64,000 nucleotides of DNA from Dasypus novemcinctus (GCF_030445035.2 NC_080695.1:186001-250000), one strand, 5' to 3'. Counted from the first letter of the stretch, positions 20,945 through 33,639 are shown. Translations and numbers: made by a program. Notes: generated by a model not told the origin, from the sequence alone.

Positions 20945-22653
20945 TAGAGAGCAGCAGGCGGACAGGGTGAGGTCCCACCTCTGAACCTCAGATCCCGGCC
21001 CAGACCCCGGCCCAGAGGCTGCCCGGGTCCCTGGGCCCCTGACCCCTGGGCCTGGCCCCGCCCGCGGTGCTCAGGCTGCCGCCTCCTTGCTCCGTCCAGA
21101 TGCTGCCCCTGCTGCTGCTGGCGCTGCCCCTCCTGGCCAGCGGGGGTCCACGCGGCCCCTGGTGAGTCTGCCCCCCGCCCTGCCCTGCCTCCCCCTAACC
21201 CCACAGTGGGGGTGGGTCGGCTTAGAGAAGCCCCCCAGAGCCCCAGAGAGCTCCAGGTGGGGGGCGCTGAGCCAGGGTCCAGCTGTGGCCGCCTCTGACG
21301 CTGCCCCCTCCCAGCCCCCCACCAGGCCCTGGAGCACGGGGCCATCATGGGGGGACAGGAGGCCTCCAAGAGCAAGTGGCCCTGGCAGGTGAGCCAGCGC
21401 CTCCACGCGGCCTTCTGGGTGCACATCTGCGGAGGCTCCCTCATCCACCCCCAGTGGGTGCTGACTGTTGCCCACTGAGGCGCGGTGGCAGGACGTGGCT
21501 CCCCTGGGGTCCAGGGCGCTGCGGGTGGGGTTTCCGAGACCGGGGGTTGCTCAGAGGCTGGAGGATCCAAGGGCTGGCGGGTGAGTCGAGGAAACTGGGG
21601 GGTCCAAGAGCCCGGAGGCGGGTTTACGAGAGCCTGGGGGGTGTCCAGGGCCTGGGGGTGGGGGGCAGGGATTTGAAGGGGGAGTTCGGGGGGGGGGGGG
21701 CTTGCAGGGGCTAGACCAGAGGGTTCAGGGGATTGGGGGGCCTTTCAAAGCCGGGGGTCTGGGGGCGCTGGAGAAGGGAGGTCGGGGACTGACTGGCCCG
21801 AGCCCGTGGGCCCCTCCCCAGGGAACGCGTCAGCCCCGATGCCTTCCGCGTGCAGCTGCGCGAGCAGCACCTGTACTACGGGGACCGGCTGCTGCCCGTG
21901 GGCCGCGTGCTCCCGCACCCCGGCTACTACTTGGCGCAGGAGGGCGCGGACATCGCGCTGCTGGGGCTGCGGTCGCCCGTGAACTTGTCCAGCCGCGTGC
22001 AGCCGCTGCGCCTGCCCCCCGCCGCCCAGGCCTTCCCCGCGGGGACGCCGTGCTGGGTGACCGGCTGGGGCGACGTGAGCGACGATGGTGAGGGCGAGGT
22101 GCGGGTTGGGCGCGGTGCTGGATGAGGCGCGGGGCGCGGGGCGAGGGGCGAGGGGCGCGGAGGAGAGGGCAACGGGCGGAGGTGCGGGGCGCGGCGCGGG
22201 GTGCCGGGGGAAGCGCTGGGGCGCGGTGAGTGGGCCGAGGGCGCGAGGTGCGGAGCGGGGGTCGTGGCGCGAGTGCGCGGGCGCGGGGCTGGCTCAGTGC
22301 GGACGTGAGGCGGAGGGCGGAGGGCGCCGAGCGGGCGTGGGATGCGGGGCGGGCGTGGGATGCGGGGCGGGCGGGGCGGGGCGCGGCTCCGGAGGGAGGT
22401 GCTGGGTGAAGCACGGCTCGGGGGCCGCGGAGAGGGGCGGGGGCGGCGGCTCGGCCCCTCCCGCCCCAGCGCCCCGCTCGTCCCCGCAGAGCCCCTGCCC
22501 CCGCCCTACCCGCTGCGGCAGGTGAAGGTGCCCGTCGTGGACAACGGCGACTGTGACGCCCAGTACCACAGCGACACCTCCACGGGGGACAGCGTCCGCA
22601 TCGTGCGCGACGACATGATGTGCGCCGGCCGCGCGGGCCGCGACTCCTGCCAG
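20945..22653 (+). pseudogene. Alpha/beta-tryptase pseudogene (psiB)
   Basis: The layout is that of an alpha/beta-tryptase gene: non-coding exon (about 20,945-20,966), signal exon 21,100-21,161, His exon 21,315 to about 21,484, Asp exon 21,822-22,087, and exon 22,490-22,653. The protein text is tryptase-like ([50 protein letters not shown]). Four lesions disable it. The signal exon is 62 nt where 61 is needed, giving a frameshift. The activation motif is IMGG. The Cys after the catalytic His is a TGA stop (21,476-21,478), followed by a weak donor. The last exon with GDSGGP is absent, because L1 3'-end sequence begins about 130 bp after exon 5. Exons 4 and 5 are still clean, so inactivation seems recent. 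A polymorphic functional allele is possible but would need the missing exon. Confidence 0.88.
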
Positions 22654-22785
22654 GTGCCCCCCGCTGCCCACTGGGCTCTCCCCCACCCCCAGCGACGCAG
22701 GTGCCTGCCGGTGCCGAAATCCTCCCTCGGCCACTTTCCAGCAGGTGGGGGGAGGCTCTCAGTGGGGGTTTTGCGAGTGTTGGTT

Positions 22786-23337
22786 TTTTTTTTTAGCATT
22801 TAAAAAAATGTATTGAAGTGTATCGCATGTACATAAACATACATAAAGACTAAGTGTGTAGTAACAGGTGTGAATTTACACATCAAGCCTACAGACCATC
22901 CTACGGCACATCACACCTCCCCCTGCCAGCAATACCGTGCTTGTTGTGGAACATTTTAACTAATGATTAAAGAGCATCCTCGAAATACTCCAACCACCCA
23001 AAGTATCTTACATTGGGTGTATTTCCCCCACCCACCATATTCTTCTTATTTTTTGCATCATTTATAGATGAACATACATAAACAACAAGTGTATAGTAAA
23101 AGTTGTGAACTTACAAAGCAAAGATACATAACATCATACACGGTCCCATACATCAACCCTCCACCAACACCTTGTACCGTTGTGAGACATTTGTTAAAAA
23201 TGATGAGAGAATATTGTAAAAATCTTACTACTAGCAATAGGCCTTATCTCACAGTTGGTATATTTTTCCTCCAACTCACCCTATTATTATTTTTTAAATA
23301 TATTTTTTACTGATTTTTAAAAGATACATAGATCACG
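22786..23337 (-). mobile_element. Two related L1 3'-end fragments in series
   Basis: A poly(T) start followed by text such as CATGTACATAAACATACATAAAG occurs at about 22,786 and again at about 23,060, each followed by similar sequence. A third relative starts near 23,815. They read as 3' ends of L1 on the minus strand. The first insertion begins where the last tryptase exon would be expected. Confidence 0.55.
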
Positions 23338-23352
23338 CAAAATGTTACTTTA

Positions 23353-23482
23353 TTTTTTTTATTCTTTTTTCTTTTAAATATTACATTCAAAAAATATGAA
23401 GTCCCATTCAACCCCACCGCCCCCACCCCCCACTCCCCCCACAGCAACACTCTCTCCCATCATCATGACACATCCATTGCAA
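23353..23482 (-). mobile_element. 130-bp 5'-truncated L1 3' end with perfect TSD
   Basis: This copies the terminal part of the L1 3' UTR (compare about 5,300-5,430), including the C-rich tract, with poly(T) at its left. The 15-bp sequence CAAAATGTTACTTTA is repeated exactly at 23,338-23,352 and 23,483-23,497. The perfect duplication marks a recent, strongly truncated insertion made by the same L1 family as the full-length copy. Confidence 0.88.
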
Positions 23483-23509
23483 CAAAATGTTACTTTAAAA
23501 AATACAGGA

Positions 23510-23777
23510 GGGGGAAGCGGCTGTGGTGCCATCAGCTGGGCTCCCGTCTACCACGTGGGAGGCGCTGGGGTCGCATCCCAGGGCCTCCGTGTGCAGGCAG
23601 CTCGCCCACACGCCGCAGAGAGCCACCGGCCCACAAGCGCCGTGGAGAGCCCACTCGGCAAGGTGACGCAGCAGAAAGGGAGACAAGTAAAAACACAGAA
23701 GAGCGTGCGAGGAATGGACACACAGCAGACAGCAAGCAAGCCGCAAGGGGGCAGGGAAGTTAAAAATATAAATGTAT
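23510..23777 (+). mobile_element. tRNA-derived SINE, DAS-like
   Basis: The head (GGGGAAGCGGCTGTGG and GGGGTCGCATCCC) matches the tRNA-like start of the other SINEs, followed by a body with CCGGCCCACAAGCGCC and an A-rich tail. An imperfect duplication (AAATACAGGAG and AAATGTATAGGAG) flanks it. It sits directly beside the small L1 insertion. Confidence 0.75.
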
Positions 23778-23814
23778 AGGAGGTTGCATTATGCTCCACT
23801 CCCCATATACCCCC

Positions 23815-25345
23815 ATTATTGTTTTTTAAATATATTTTTATCACAGAAATTTTAAACTTACATATGTGTAATCATGCATATGTGCAGGATTCCCATACAA
23901 CAACCCTCTATCAACACACCACAGCATGGTGGAACATTTGTTGAGATAATATCATCAGGTTGTTACCAGGTTCATAGCGTACATTTGGCACATCTCTTCC
24001 TCACGTCCCCATTATCAACACAGTGTGTCTTTGGTTTACATGCATGAATATTACATTATTACTGCTCACCACAATCCATAGGTCACTCCAGCTGTATTGT
24101 TCCATGCTTCTCCACATTCCCACCACCCTGCAGTAGTGATGTACATCTGCTCTAGCTCACAAAGGACACTCTTGCATCTTTACCTTCAATCACAATTCTC
24201 ATCCACCTCTGGGTTGACTGTGCTGTTCAGTCCCTAGTAGATTATTCTCTACCTTTCTTTCAGTTGGCATTTACATCCCTAGATTACCCTTTTCAGCCAA
24301 ATTCCAATTTATAAAACAGCTGTTACTATGTTACCATCAACTCGATACATTCCCACACTTTCACATTAAAGTTAATTAAAACTTCTTCCTACATTAAACA
24401 TCAGTAGTCCATCTCAGTCCTCTTTTCTCCTTTAAGAATCCACCAGCTACTACAAGACGTTGAAGATATTTTCCTACATTTTCTTCTAGAAGCTTTATGG
24501 TTCTTGCTTTTATATTTAGGGTTTTTAATCCATTTTGAGTTAATTTTGGATAAGGTGTGAGACAGGGGTCCTCTTTCCTTCTTTTGGCTATGAATTTCCA
24601 GTTCTCTCATCACCATTTGTTGAATGGACAGTTCTGCCCGAGCCTGGTGGGTTTTACAGGCTGGTCAAAAACCACTTGACTGTCCCTGTGAGGTTGTTTC
24701 TGAACCATCGGTTTGGTTCCATTGGTCTGTGTGTTTGTCTTTATGCCAATATCACGCTATTTTACCACTGTACTAGGTAATATAATTTAAAGTCCAGAAG
24801 TGGGAGTCCTCCAAACTCACTTTCTTTTTAGGATGTTTCTGCCTATTCGGGACCCCTTACCCTTCCCAATAAACGGATAATCATGTTTTCCATTTATTTA
24901 AAAAACATTGGTGGAATTTTTATTGAGATTACATTCAATCTGTATTATCAATTTGGGTAGAAATTACATCCTAATGACATCCAATCTTCAAATCCATGCA
25001 CGTGGAATGTTCTTCCAATTATTTAGGTCTATTTTTATTTCTTTTAAGAATGAGTTGTAGTTTTCTGAATACAAGTGTTTTACATTGTTGGTTAAGTTTA
25101 TTCCCCAATATTTGCTTCTTTCAGTTGCTATTGTAAATGGAATTTTTTCCCTTGACTTCCTCATCAGATTGTCCATTGTTAGTGCCTTTTAAAGTCTATT
25201 TCATCTATATAAGCACAGGCGCTCGGTCTTCGTTGTTTGTCTTTGTTGTTTTTGTTGTTGTTACTGAACGGGTGGACTAGCTCTCTCCAGCCTTTCACTT
25301 TCACTTTATTGGTCTCCTGGGGCCTCAGGTGAGTCTCTTGCTGAC
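23815..25345 (-). mobile_element. Old L1 with deleted ORF2
   Basis: From left to right this is L1 3' UTR, then pieces of ORF2 in reverse order. An 'INSKWIKNPKYKSK' segment is at about 24,400-24,600, a 'YWGINLTNNVKHLY' segment at about 25,000-25,170, and an endonuclease-region piece with ETHLRPQE at about 25,200-25,345. Large parts of ORF2 between them are deleted and frames are broken, so it is inactive. Confidence 0.75.
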
Positions 25346-25930
25346 CACTTATAGGTGGCCCCCACCCCAGGACCCCACCCGGGCCCCAGCCCAGGACCAC
25401 CTCCTCTGCACTGAGCTAACGCCACCTGCAGGACCCTGCTTCCAAGGAGGCCCCGTGCTGATGGCCACGTCTCTCTTTTGGGGGCTGTGGCCCCTCCCAG
25501 CACACCTCGTCTGCCCGGCTCTTCCCGGGACCCCGGCTGGACGACCTGTGTCTGCTCGCTTGGTCTTGGGGCCAGAAGTTGTCATTTGCAGGAGAATCCA
25601 TGTGTCCCCGGTGGCTGGGCCGGGGGCCCTCCAGGGGCCTGAACCCACCCCTGGCAGCAGGCGAGGATCAGCACTGGAAGATCGCATGGCTGAGAGCCAG
25701 AATGGGCCAGGCTCCCCCATGTCCTGCCAGCGGAGCCTGCGGCCTCCAGATATTGTGCATTTGTTTTGACGTCCATCTCGGGACCCCAGCAGCCCTTGAT
25801 TTCTGTCTGGCTTGACACACTGGTCTGTCTTCCCCTGTTGGGAACCACCCATGCTCTCAGGAGACACCCTCCCTCTGTTGGAGAACATATCGGGCCTCCC
25901 CGGGAGGGGAGTCCAGCTCCTTCTCACCCA
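25346..25930. other. GC-rich island between L1 pieces, no gene recognised
   Basis: This 0.6-kb GC-rich stretch between AT-rich repeats is probably original locus DNA. I looked for the missing last tryptase exon (GDSGGP and the following WGxxC region) and did not find it. Confidence 0.45.
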
Positions 25931-26024
25931 TTTTTTTAAATTTTGTATGTGTATGTGTGCACATTTACTGAGCTTTATTTTTATTCCATGTCACATCGTA
26001 ATTTAGTTTTTGATTTTTATTTTT

Positions 26025-26520
26025 TACACTTTTTTTAAAGTTAAGAGATCAAAAGGAATATTACATTAAAAAACATAAGAAAACATAGAAAAATAAGAGG
26101 TTCCCATGTAACCCACTCCCCAATCCGCCATCACATCATTTTTGTAAATTGTATTTCTTTGAAGATATATACAGCACCAAAAAATATTGCGTTGAAAAAT
26201 ATAAGAGGCTCCCGTGTACTCCCCACCCCCAACCCCACTCCTCCCACACCAACAACCTCCTGCATCATTGTGGCACACTCATCACAATCGATGAACTCAT
26301 TTTGCACATAATGGAAACCAAAATGGAACTGTGTTTGATAGCTATGCTTCAAAATCTGTACATCAGCTGCAGCAAATATAACATGAACATGTAAAAAGGT
26401 CATTGCTGGGGAAAGGGGAAAAGGGCTTGATGTTGGATATATGGGAGTCCCCTACATTGTATATGTGAATTGCTGTGATCTAAAACATTTTTAAGACAAA
26501 ATTAAAAATTAGAAGGAAAA
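26025..26520. mobile_element. Stacked L1 3'-end fragments
   Basis: Poly(T) at about 26,026 and text like GAGGTTCCCATGTAACCC, then a second start at about 26,150 with GAGGCTCCCGTGTACTCC, are two minus-strand L1 3' ends. Positions about 26,300-26,520 read as an L1 3' end on the plus strand, ending in A-rich sequence. Confidence 0.5.
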
Positions 26521-26830
26521 AAAAAAAGAAAGGATGTAGACACTGAGGAAGAAATGAAAGAAAATGCCTTGCCCCTGTACATATAGGACAGCAACTATTA
26601 CACTTATGAAAGGGAAAATATTTGAAACAAATCTTTATAATATTTTTCATTTTATTAATACACCAATTTATTTTTACTTTATTTTAGTATTTCTAAATTT
26701 GTATGTATTCTGTTTCTAAACTTTAAACCCATCACTATATTTCCATTTCCTATGAAGTGAATTTGGCAATATGTTAGGCTTCATTGGTGAAGAAGTTTTG
26801 GACACAGAGAGGTTCAAAAATGGCAGGGGA
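26521..26830. other. AT-rich sequence, nothing recognised
   Basis: A short AT-rich stretch lies between L1-derived segments. No exon or RNA gene is seen. Confidence 0.4.
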
Positions 26831-26834
26831 GGAA

Positions 26835-28330
26835 GCCTGGTGTCGGGTGTTATTGATGGGAGGCAAGTGAGTGGGGGTGAGTTCCCCAGGGCATGTATTT
26901 ATGGGACATAAAAATGTTCCTGATATATGTTGGGTGTTTTTAGAGTAGTTAGAGTTACAAACGTAAACTGAGGGAGTGCTGAGTTCCTACCCAGGGGAGG
27001 TCTGTCACATTTGCCAATGGAACAGCAATAATTCCCCAAGTGCAAAGGCAAAGACCAACAAGGAAGGGTGGTCCAATAATGAGCCTTTGATACTGATGAC
27101 TATGCTTATGAGCCTGTGTGCCTGAAATATGAACTAGGACTAGAGCTGCAGAGTGCATAAGAGTTACCTCCTGAGAGAGTCAATGTCATTCACATGTGGG
27201 CACTCTCTAAGCCAAACTCAGCATATAAATGCATTACCTTGCCCCCAGCATGGGACATGACTCCTGGGTATGATCCTCCCTGGCGCTGAGGGATAACTAC
27301 CAATCAGTGGCTGGTGATGCAAGTAGAAAGAGACCTTGAACAAAAGGGTCAACTCAGACTAGCAGATTATCTCAGCCTGCATGTTGGATCAAGACTTAAA
27401 AACTCTTTTTTGACCTTGAATAAAAGAAGGAAATGGCAAAGACAACTGAGTTTATTTGGCTAAGAGTCTTCCAAAAAGAGTCAAGAAGTCATCAGAGGAG
27501 TCACAATTATGCACACCTCAGCAGGACCCCAGAGAGAGCCAAAGTAGATACAACCCTAGGTGCTGGTTTTCCTGAAGGCCACAGAAATCCACAGGGCATA
27601 TGGTCATGGCAGATGGATTTGGAGTTCTGTGCCATGTCAGAGTGCCCTATGTTGGAATTTGTGCTCCTGATTGTGATGCAGCTGGACTCAGATGAGACTT
27701 TCCTTCACATACCTCTTCTATCACTTTTCCTGAACCTGTGGTTGGCTATACTGAGGGAACTTGAATCTCTGGACTGCCCATGTGCCTGCTGGACCCTGAG
27801 CCTCAGCAGAGTTGTGACTCCTACTCTCTGGTTCACTGGACTTACTCAGGTCAGCTAACAGGGAGGTGAAGATGATCAACCACCACACCAGGACACCAAG
27901 AGTGCCTACAACACCAAGCAGAGGAATTGCATCCATCATCCATGTGGAAGATAAGCCCCTTCTTGATCTAGAGCTGGAGTGGACATCACCATCCCAGGGT
28001 CCACAGAATGGAGGAGTAAAATATGGATTAGAGTGGACTTACTGATATTCTACTTTAAAATTATTGTGACTAGGAATAGAAAACAATGTAGCATTAAGAT
28101 GGAGAATGTGGCCACAGTAGTTGCAGAGGGCAGGGAGAGGGAAGAAGAGATGTGATGTGGGGGCATTTTTGGGACTTTGGGTCGTCCTAAATGATATTGC
28201 AGGGTCAGATGCTGGACTTTATATATCCTGCCATAACCCACTGAATGTGCTGGGGGAGAGTGTGAGCCACAGGATAAACCATTATTTATGTGGTGCAGCA
28301 GTGCTCCAAAATGTGTTCCTGCTCATTACG
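26835..28330 (+). mobile_element. L1 3' UTR segment, plus strand
   Basis: The sequence around CCCCCAGCATGGGACATGAC (27,243) is the complement of the 3' UTR of the full-length L1 near 6,420. Order and spacing of other landmarks agree, so the segment reads as L1 3' UTR on the plus strand. It ends without a poly(A) tail, tail-to-tail against the minus-strand L1 that follows. A similar plus-strand segment lies at 37,335-38,585. Confidence 0.65.
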
Positions 28331-28784
28331 TGGATCTCCCCCCACTGATACAACCCACTATGACAAAATGATCACTCCGACATTCTCTAGAAACCTGCCC
28401 CAGGTGTGCCCTATCCTAATTGCCCCCAACCATCATCCTAAAGCAGTAGCCCTTCCTTGTCATATTGCCAAAAGTTTGTTCTCAACATTGTAGTTTCAAT
28501 CACATACCTGTCAATCCCAAGTGTTCACCTGCTCCCTCCCCCAACCCTCCTCCCAGTTCCATGGACAACTCAACCCACAATTGCCACCTTAGCCCCTGTA
28601 AATCTTGCACCACCTAACCCAATGTATCCCCACACCCCTGTCATAGCCCTTCACTGCACAATTTCTCACTTCTATCTAATCATAGATTTCACCCATATGT
28701 GCATTGGTTCACAGACTTCTTTTATATGACCTGTAACCCTGTCTTCTAGTCTCTAGCTCTCGATGCCACCTCGAATTGCTTAAT

Positions 28785-31700
28785 TTATATCAGAGAGGTC
28801 ATGTAATACGCCTGGCTTGCGTCACTCAACATAGGGTCCTCAAGATTTATCCATGTTATACCGTGTGTTAACACTGCATTCCTCCCTGGAGCTGAGTAGT
28901 ATTCCATTGTATGTATACACCACATTTTGTTTATCCATTCATCTGTTGATGGGCATTTGGGCTGATTCCAACTTTTGGCAATAGTGAGTAATGCTGCTCT
29001 GAACAGTGGTGTGCATATATCTGTTTGTGTCCTTGCTTTCAATTCAGTGGAATTGCTGGATTATATGGCAATTCTATAGTTAGTTTTCTGAGGAACGGCC
29101 AAATTGTCCTCCACAATGGCTGGACCATTCTACATTCCCACTAGCAGTGGGTGAGTGTTCCCATGCCTCCACATCCTCTCCAGCACATGTACTCCTCTAA
29201 TTTTTTAATAACTGCCAGTCTCATGAGTGTAAGATGTTATCTCATTGTACTTTTGATATGCATTTCCCTAATAGCTTGTGATGTTGAGCATCTTTTCATG
29301 TATTTTTATCCATTTGTATTTCTTCTTTGGAGAAGCATCTGTTCAAATAAATCAGTTGACCAGTTTTTAAATGGGTAGTTTTTGTTTTTATTTTTGAGAT
29401 ATAGGATTTCTTTCTATATGCTGGAATCTAGGCCTCTATCAGATATATGGTTACCAAATATTTTCTCCCATTGGATAGGCTATTGTTCACTTTCTTGACA
29501 AACTCTTTTGAGGTGTAAAAGGTTTTAATTTTGAGGAGGTCCCATTTATCTATTTTTTCTTTCACTGGTCCTGCTTTGGGTGTGAAGTTCATGAAACCAT
29601 TTCCTATTACAATGTCCTATAGATGCTTCCCCACATTATATTCCAAGGTTTTTCTGGTCCTGGCTCTTACATTTAGATCATTGATCCATCTTGAGTTGAT
29701 TTTTGTGTAAGGTGTGAGATGGTGATCCTCTCTCATTCTTTTGGATATGGATACCAGTTCTCCAAGCACCATTTGTTGAAGAGGTCTTTCTCTCCCAGTT
29801 GAGTGGGTTTGGTGACCTTGCTGAATATCAGATGACTGTATCTGTGAGGATCTATATCAGAACTCTCACATACGATCTATTGGTCAGTAGGTCTATCCTT
29901 GTGCCAATGCCATGCACTTTTGATCATTGTAGCTTTTTAGTATGCTTTAAAGTCAGATAGTGTGATTCCTCTGATTTCACTTTTCTTTTTCAATATATCT
30001 TTGTCTATTCAAGGCCACTTGCCCTTTCAAATAATTTCATAGTTAGTTTTTCCTATTCCATAAAAAGAAATGCTGCTTTGATTTTTATTGGGATTGCATT
30101 AAGTCTGTAGATTAGTTTGGGTAGTGTAGACATCTTAATGATATTTAGTCTTCCTATCCATGAAAAGGGAATGTTCTTCCATTTATTTATGTCTTCTTTG
30201 ATTTCTGTTAACAGCGTTGTGTAGCTGTCTGTGTATAAGTCAGATACATCTTTAGTTAAATTTATTCCTACTATTTGAATTTTTTTTAGTTACTAATGTA
30301 AATGGTATTTCTTTCTTGCTTTCCTCCTCGGATTGCTCATTATTCATCTACAGAAATGCTACTGATTTTTGTTCATTGATCTTATACCCTGAAACTTTAC
30401 TGAACTCATTTTTAAGTTCCAGAAGCTTTGCTGGAGATTTCTCAGGACTTTCTATGCATAGGATCATGTCATCTGCAAATAGTGAAATGTTCACTTCTTC
30501 CTTTCCAGTTTGGCTGCCTTTTATATCTTTTTCTTGCCTCAGTACTCGTGCAAGTACTTCTCACACTATGTTAAATAGGTGGGGTGATAATGGACATCTT
30601 TGTCTTATTCCTGATCTTAGAGGGAAAGCTTTTAGGATTTCACCATTATGTATGTTAGCAGTCGGTTTTTATATATACCCTTCATCATGTTCAGAAAGTT
30701 TCTCTATTCCTGTCTTTTGCAGTGTTTTTACCAGGAAAGCGTGCTGTATTTTCTCAAAAGTTTTTGCATTTATAGAGATGATCATGTGATTTTTCTCTTT
30801 CGATCTGTTTATGTGGTTTACTACATTGATGGATCTGCTTATGTTGAACCATCCTTGCATGCCCAGGATGAAACCCACTTGGCCTTGGTATATAATTTGT
30901 TTGATGTGTTGTTGAATACAGTTAGCAAGTATTCTGCTGAGGATTTTAGCATTTGGTTTCATTAGAGGGATTGGTCTGTAATTTTCCTTTCTTGTGGCAT
31001 CTTTGTTTGCTTTGGTATTAGGGTAATGTTGGCATTATAGAAAGTGTTAGGCTGTGTTCCTTCTACTTCTATTTTTTAGAAGAGTATAAGCAGGATTGGT
31101 GTTAGTTCTTTCCAGTTCATTTGGTAGAATTCACCGGTGAAGCCATCTGGTTCTGGGCTTTTATTCGCTGGGAGGTTTTTAATGACTGATTCTACTTCTT
31201 TACTTGTGATTGGACAGTTGAGTTCATCGATTTATTCTTTTGTAAATGTAGGTTGCTTACGTGTTTCTAGGAATTTGTTCATTTCCTCTAAATTGTCCCT
31301 CTTGTTGGCATATAATATTTCAAAGTATCCTGTTATGATACTCTTTATTTCTGTGGGGTCAGTGGTGATATCCCCTTCCTCATTTCTTATTTTGTATATT
31401 GGCGTCTTCTCTCTTTTTTTCTTTGTTAGTCTAGCTAAGAGTTTGTCAACTATTGCTTTTGGTTATTTTTTCTAGTGCTTTCTTATTTTCAATTTCATTT
31501 AGTTCTGCTCTAATCTTTCTTGTTTCCTTCTTTCTACATCCTTAAGGGTTAATTTGTTGTTTTTTTCCTAATCCCTCCATGTGTGTGTTTAGGTCTTCAA
31601 TTTTAGCTCTTTCTTCTTATTTGATATATGCATTTATGGCTATGAATTTCCCTCTCAGTACAGTTTTTGCTGCATCCCATAGGTTTTTTCCTTTAAAGAT

Positions 31701-32930
31701 TTATTTCTCCCCCCTCACTCCATTGTCTGCTCTCTGTATGCTTTTGCTCTGTGTTCTTTTGTGTCAGCTTGAACTTTCATTGGGTGGCTCTATGAACTGA
31801 AACTGGGACCTTCCAGTGTAGGAGAAGGCGAACATTCTCTTGTGCCACCTCACCTCTCTTGTCTGTTCTGTCTTTTAATGTCTCTCCTCTGTGTCTTTTT
31901 TTATTGCATCATCTTGCTGCACCAGCTCTCTGCATGGCCCAGAACTCCTGTGTGTGGCAGCACTCCTGCACGGGGCAGTCCTCTGTGCAGACCAACTCTC
32001 TGGGTAGGCCAGCTCACCACATGGGCCAGCTTGCCTTCACCAGGAGGCCCTTGGCAATGAACCTAGGACCTCCTATATAGTAGCCGGGAGCTCAATTGTT
32101 TGAGCCACATCTGCTTCCCCCAGAGGTTTTTTATATATTTCGTTGTCATTTTCATTCATTTCATGGTAGTTACTGATTTCTTTTGAGATTTCCTCCTTGA
32201 CACACGGTTTGTCTAAGAGCATACTCTACTCTATAACTTCCATATTTTTGTGCCTAATCTGGTTCTCTGACCCTTACTGATATCCAGCATCATTCAATTG
32301 TGGTCAGAGAAATTACTTTGTATAATTACAATCTTTCTGAATTCATTGAAAAATTTTCTGTGGCCTAGCATGTGGTCTATCTTGGAGAATGATCCATGCG
32401 CTCTAGAGAAGAATGTATAGCCCACTGTTCTTGTGTGTAGTGTTCTGTATATGTCTATTAGGTCCAGATCCTCTACTATATTATTCAAAGTCTTTGTTTC
32501 TTGATTCTCTGTTGAGATGTTGTCATGGTGGTAATGGTGTATTAAATTCCCCCACTATAACTGTAGGAACATCTATTTCTCCACTTAGTTTTTCCAGTGT
32601 TTGTCTCCTGTATTTTGAGGTGCACTGGTTTGGTGCATAAATGTTTATGATTGTTGTTTCTTCTTGAAAGATTCCTCTTTTACTCATAGATAGTGTCTGA
32701 CATTGTCTCTTACAATAGTTTATATTTAAAGTCTATTTTGTCTGATGTTAGTATAGCTACTCCCACCCTTTTTTGGTTATTGTTTGCTTATAAGATTGTT
32801 TTCCAGTCGTTCACTTTCAGCTTCCTGGAAATCTAGGTCTAAGGTGGGTTTCTTGTAGACAGCATAGAGATAGGTCATATTTCCTTGTCTGTTCTGCCAG
32901 TCTGTGTCCCTTGACTGGTGAGTTTAGTCC
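28785..32930 (-). pseudogene. L1 ORF2 remnant
   Basis: The ORF2 homology is interrupted by many stops and frameshifts. Recognisable pieces are the C-terminal TEYYSA-like end with '[21 protein letters not shown]' type text near 28,785-29,040, a reverse-transcriptase piece with [10 protein letters not shown] at about 30,670-30,960, and an endonuclease piece with KIDHMLGH and SDHN at 32,294-32,488. A SINE splits it at 31,690-32,123. Confidence 0.8.
31690..32123 (-). mobile_element. tRNA-derived SINE in old L1
   Basis: The poly(T)-side tail lies at the left and the tRNA-like head at the right (minus-strand GGGGGAAGCAGATGTGGCTC). AGGTTTTTT at 31,681-31,689 and 32,124-32,132 is a 9-bp target-site duplication. 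It interrupts L1 ORF2 sequence. Confidence 0.85.
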
Positions 32931-32945
32931 TTTAACATTCAGTGT

Positions 32946-33474
32946 TGTAGCAGTTTGATATGGATATGAATTCCAAAAGTAGGTATTGGTTTATGTTTGT
33001 GACCTGGTCTTTACCTGGCATGACTGAGTTATGACTAGGGCTTTGACTGGGCCACATCATTAGGACATTGAGTCCCTGCTCCTTGGCGTGTGGGGACTCA
33101 GATAAAAGGCGTGTCAAAGGACAGAGTTGGGGGTTCTTAATGTTAGAGTTTTGATGTTGGAGTTTGATGCTGAAGTCTTAAGCTGGAGCAGCTGGAAGTA
33201 AGCACACAGAGGGAAGAGAAGCAAGCCCCAGAAAGAGAGGGTCCTTGAGCCCAGAGAGAAGCAAGACCCTGGAAGGGAGGAACCCAGGAAGCCTGAACTC
33301 TCACAGCCGTCACCAGGCATCTTGCTCCACCATGTGTAAATAGGAGTCGGTGAGAGAAGTAACTCATGCTTTATGGCCTGGTATCTGTAAGCTCCTACCC
33401 TAAATAAACACCCTTTATAAAAACCAACCAATTTCTGGAATTTTTCATCAGCACGCCTTTGACTGACAAATACA
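32946..33474 (+). mobile_element. Solo LTR with 5-bp target duplication
   Basis: A 529-bp insertion begins TGTAGCAG and ends AATACA. AGTGT at 32,941-32,945 and 33,475-33,479 is a 5-bp duplication, and the L1 sequence on each side joins cleanly when compared with the full-length L1 near 11,630. It has a TATA-like AGATAAAAGG near 33,100 and AATAAA at 33,403-33,408, so it reads on the plus strand. TG...CA ends, the 5-bp duplication and the lack of internal genes fit a solo LTR of the ERVL/MaLR kind; the exact family is not known. Confidence 0.82.
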
Positions 33475-33639
33475 AGTGTTTTTCACTCTCATGGAATTAC
33501 TTACATTAGCCATATTTTCTTTGGGTTTATGTATGTAATATGTTGTTTTTATTCCTCTTTTTGTCTTTTCAGTTTTTCTTACACTCTCCTCCAACTCTCT
33601 CTCTCTCTCCTGTTTTTCCTTTCAACCTGCAGAACCCCC

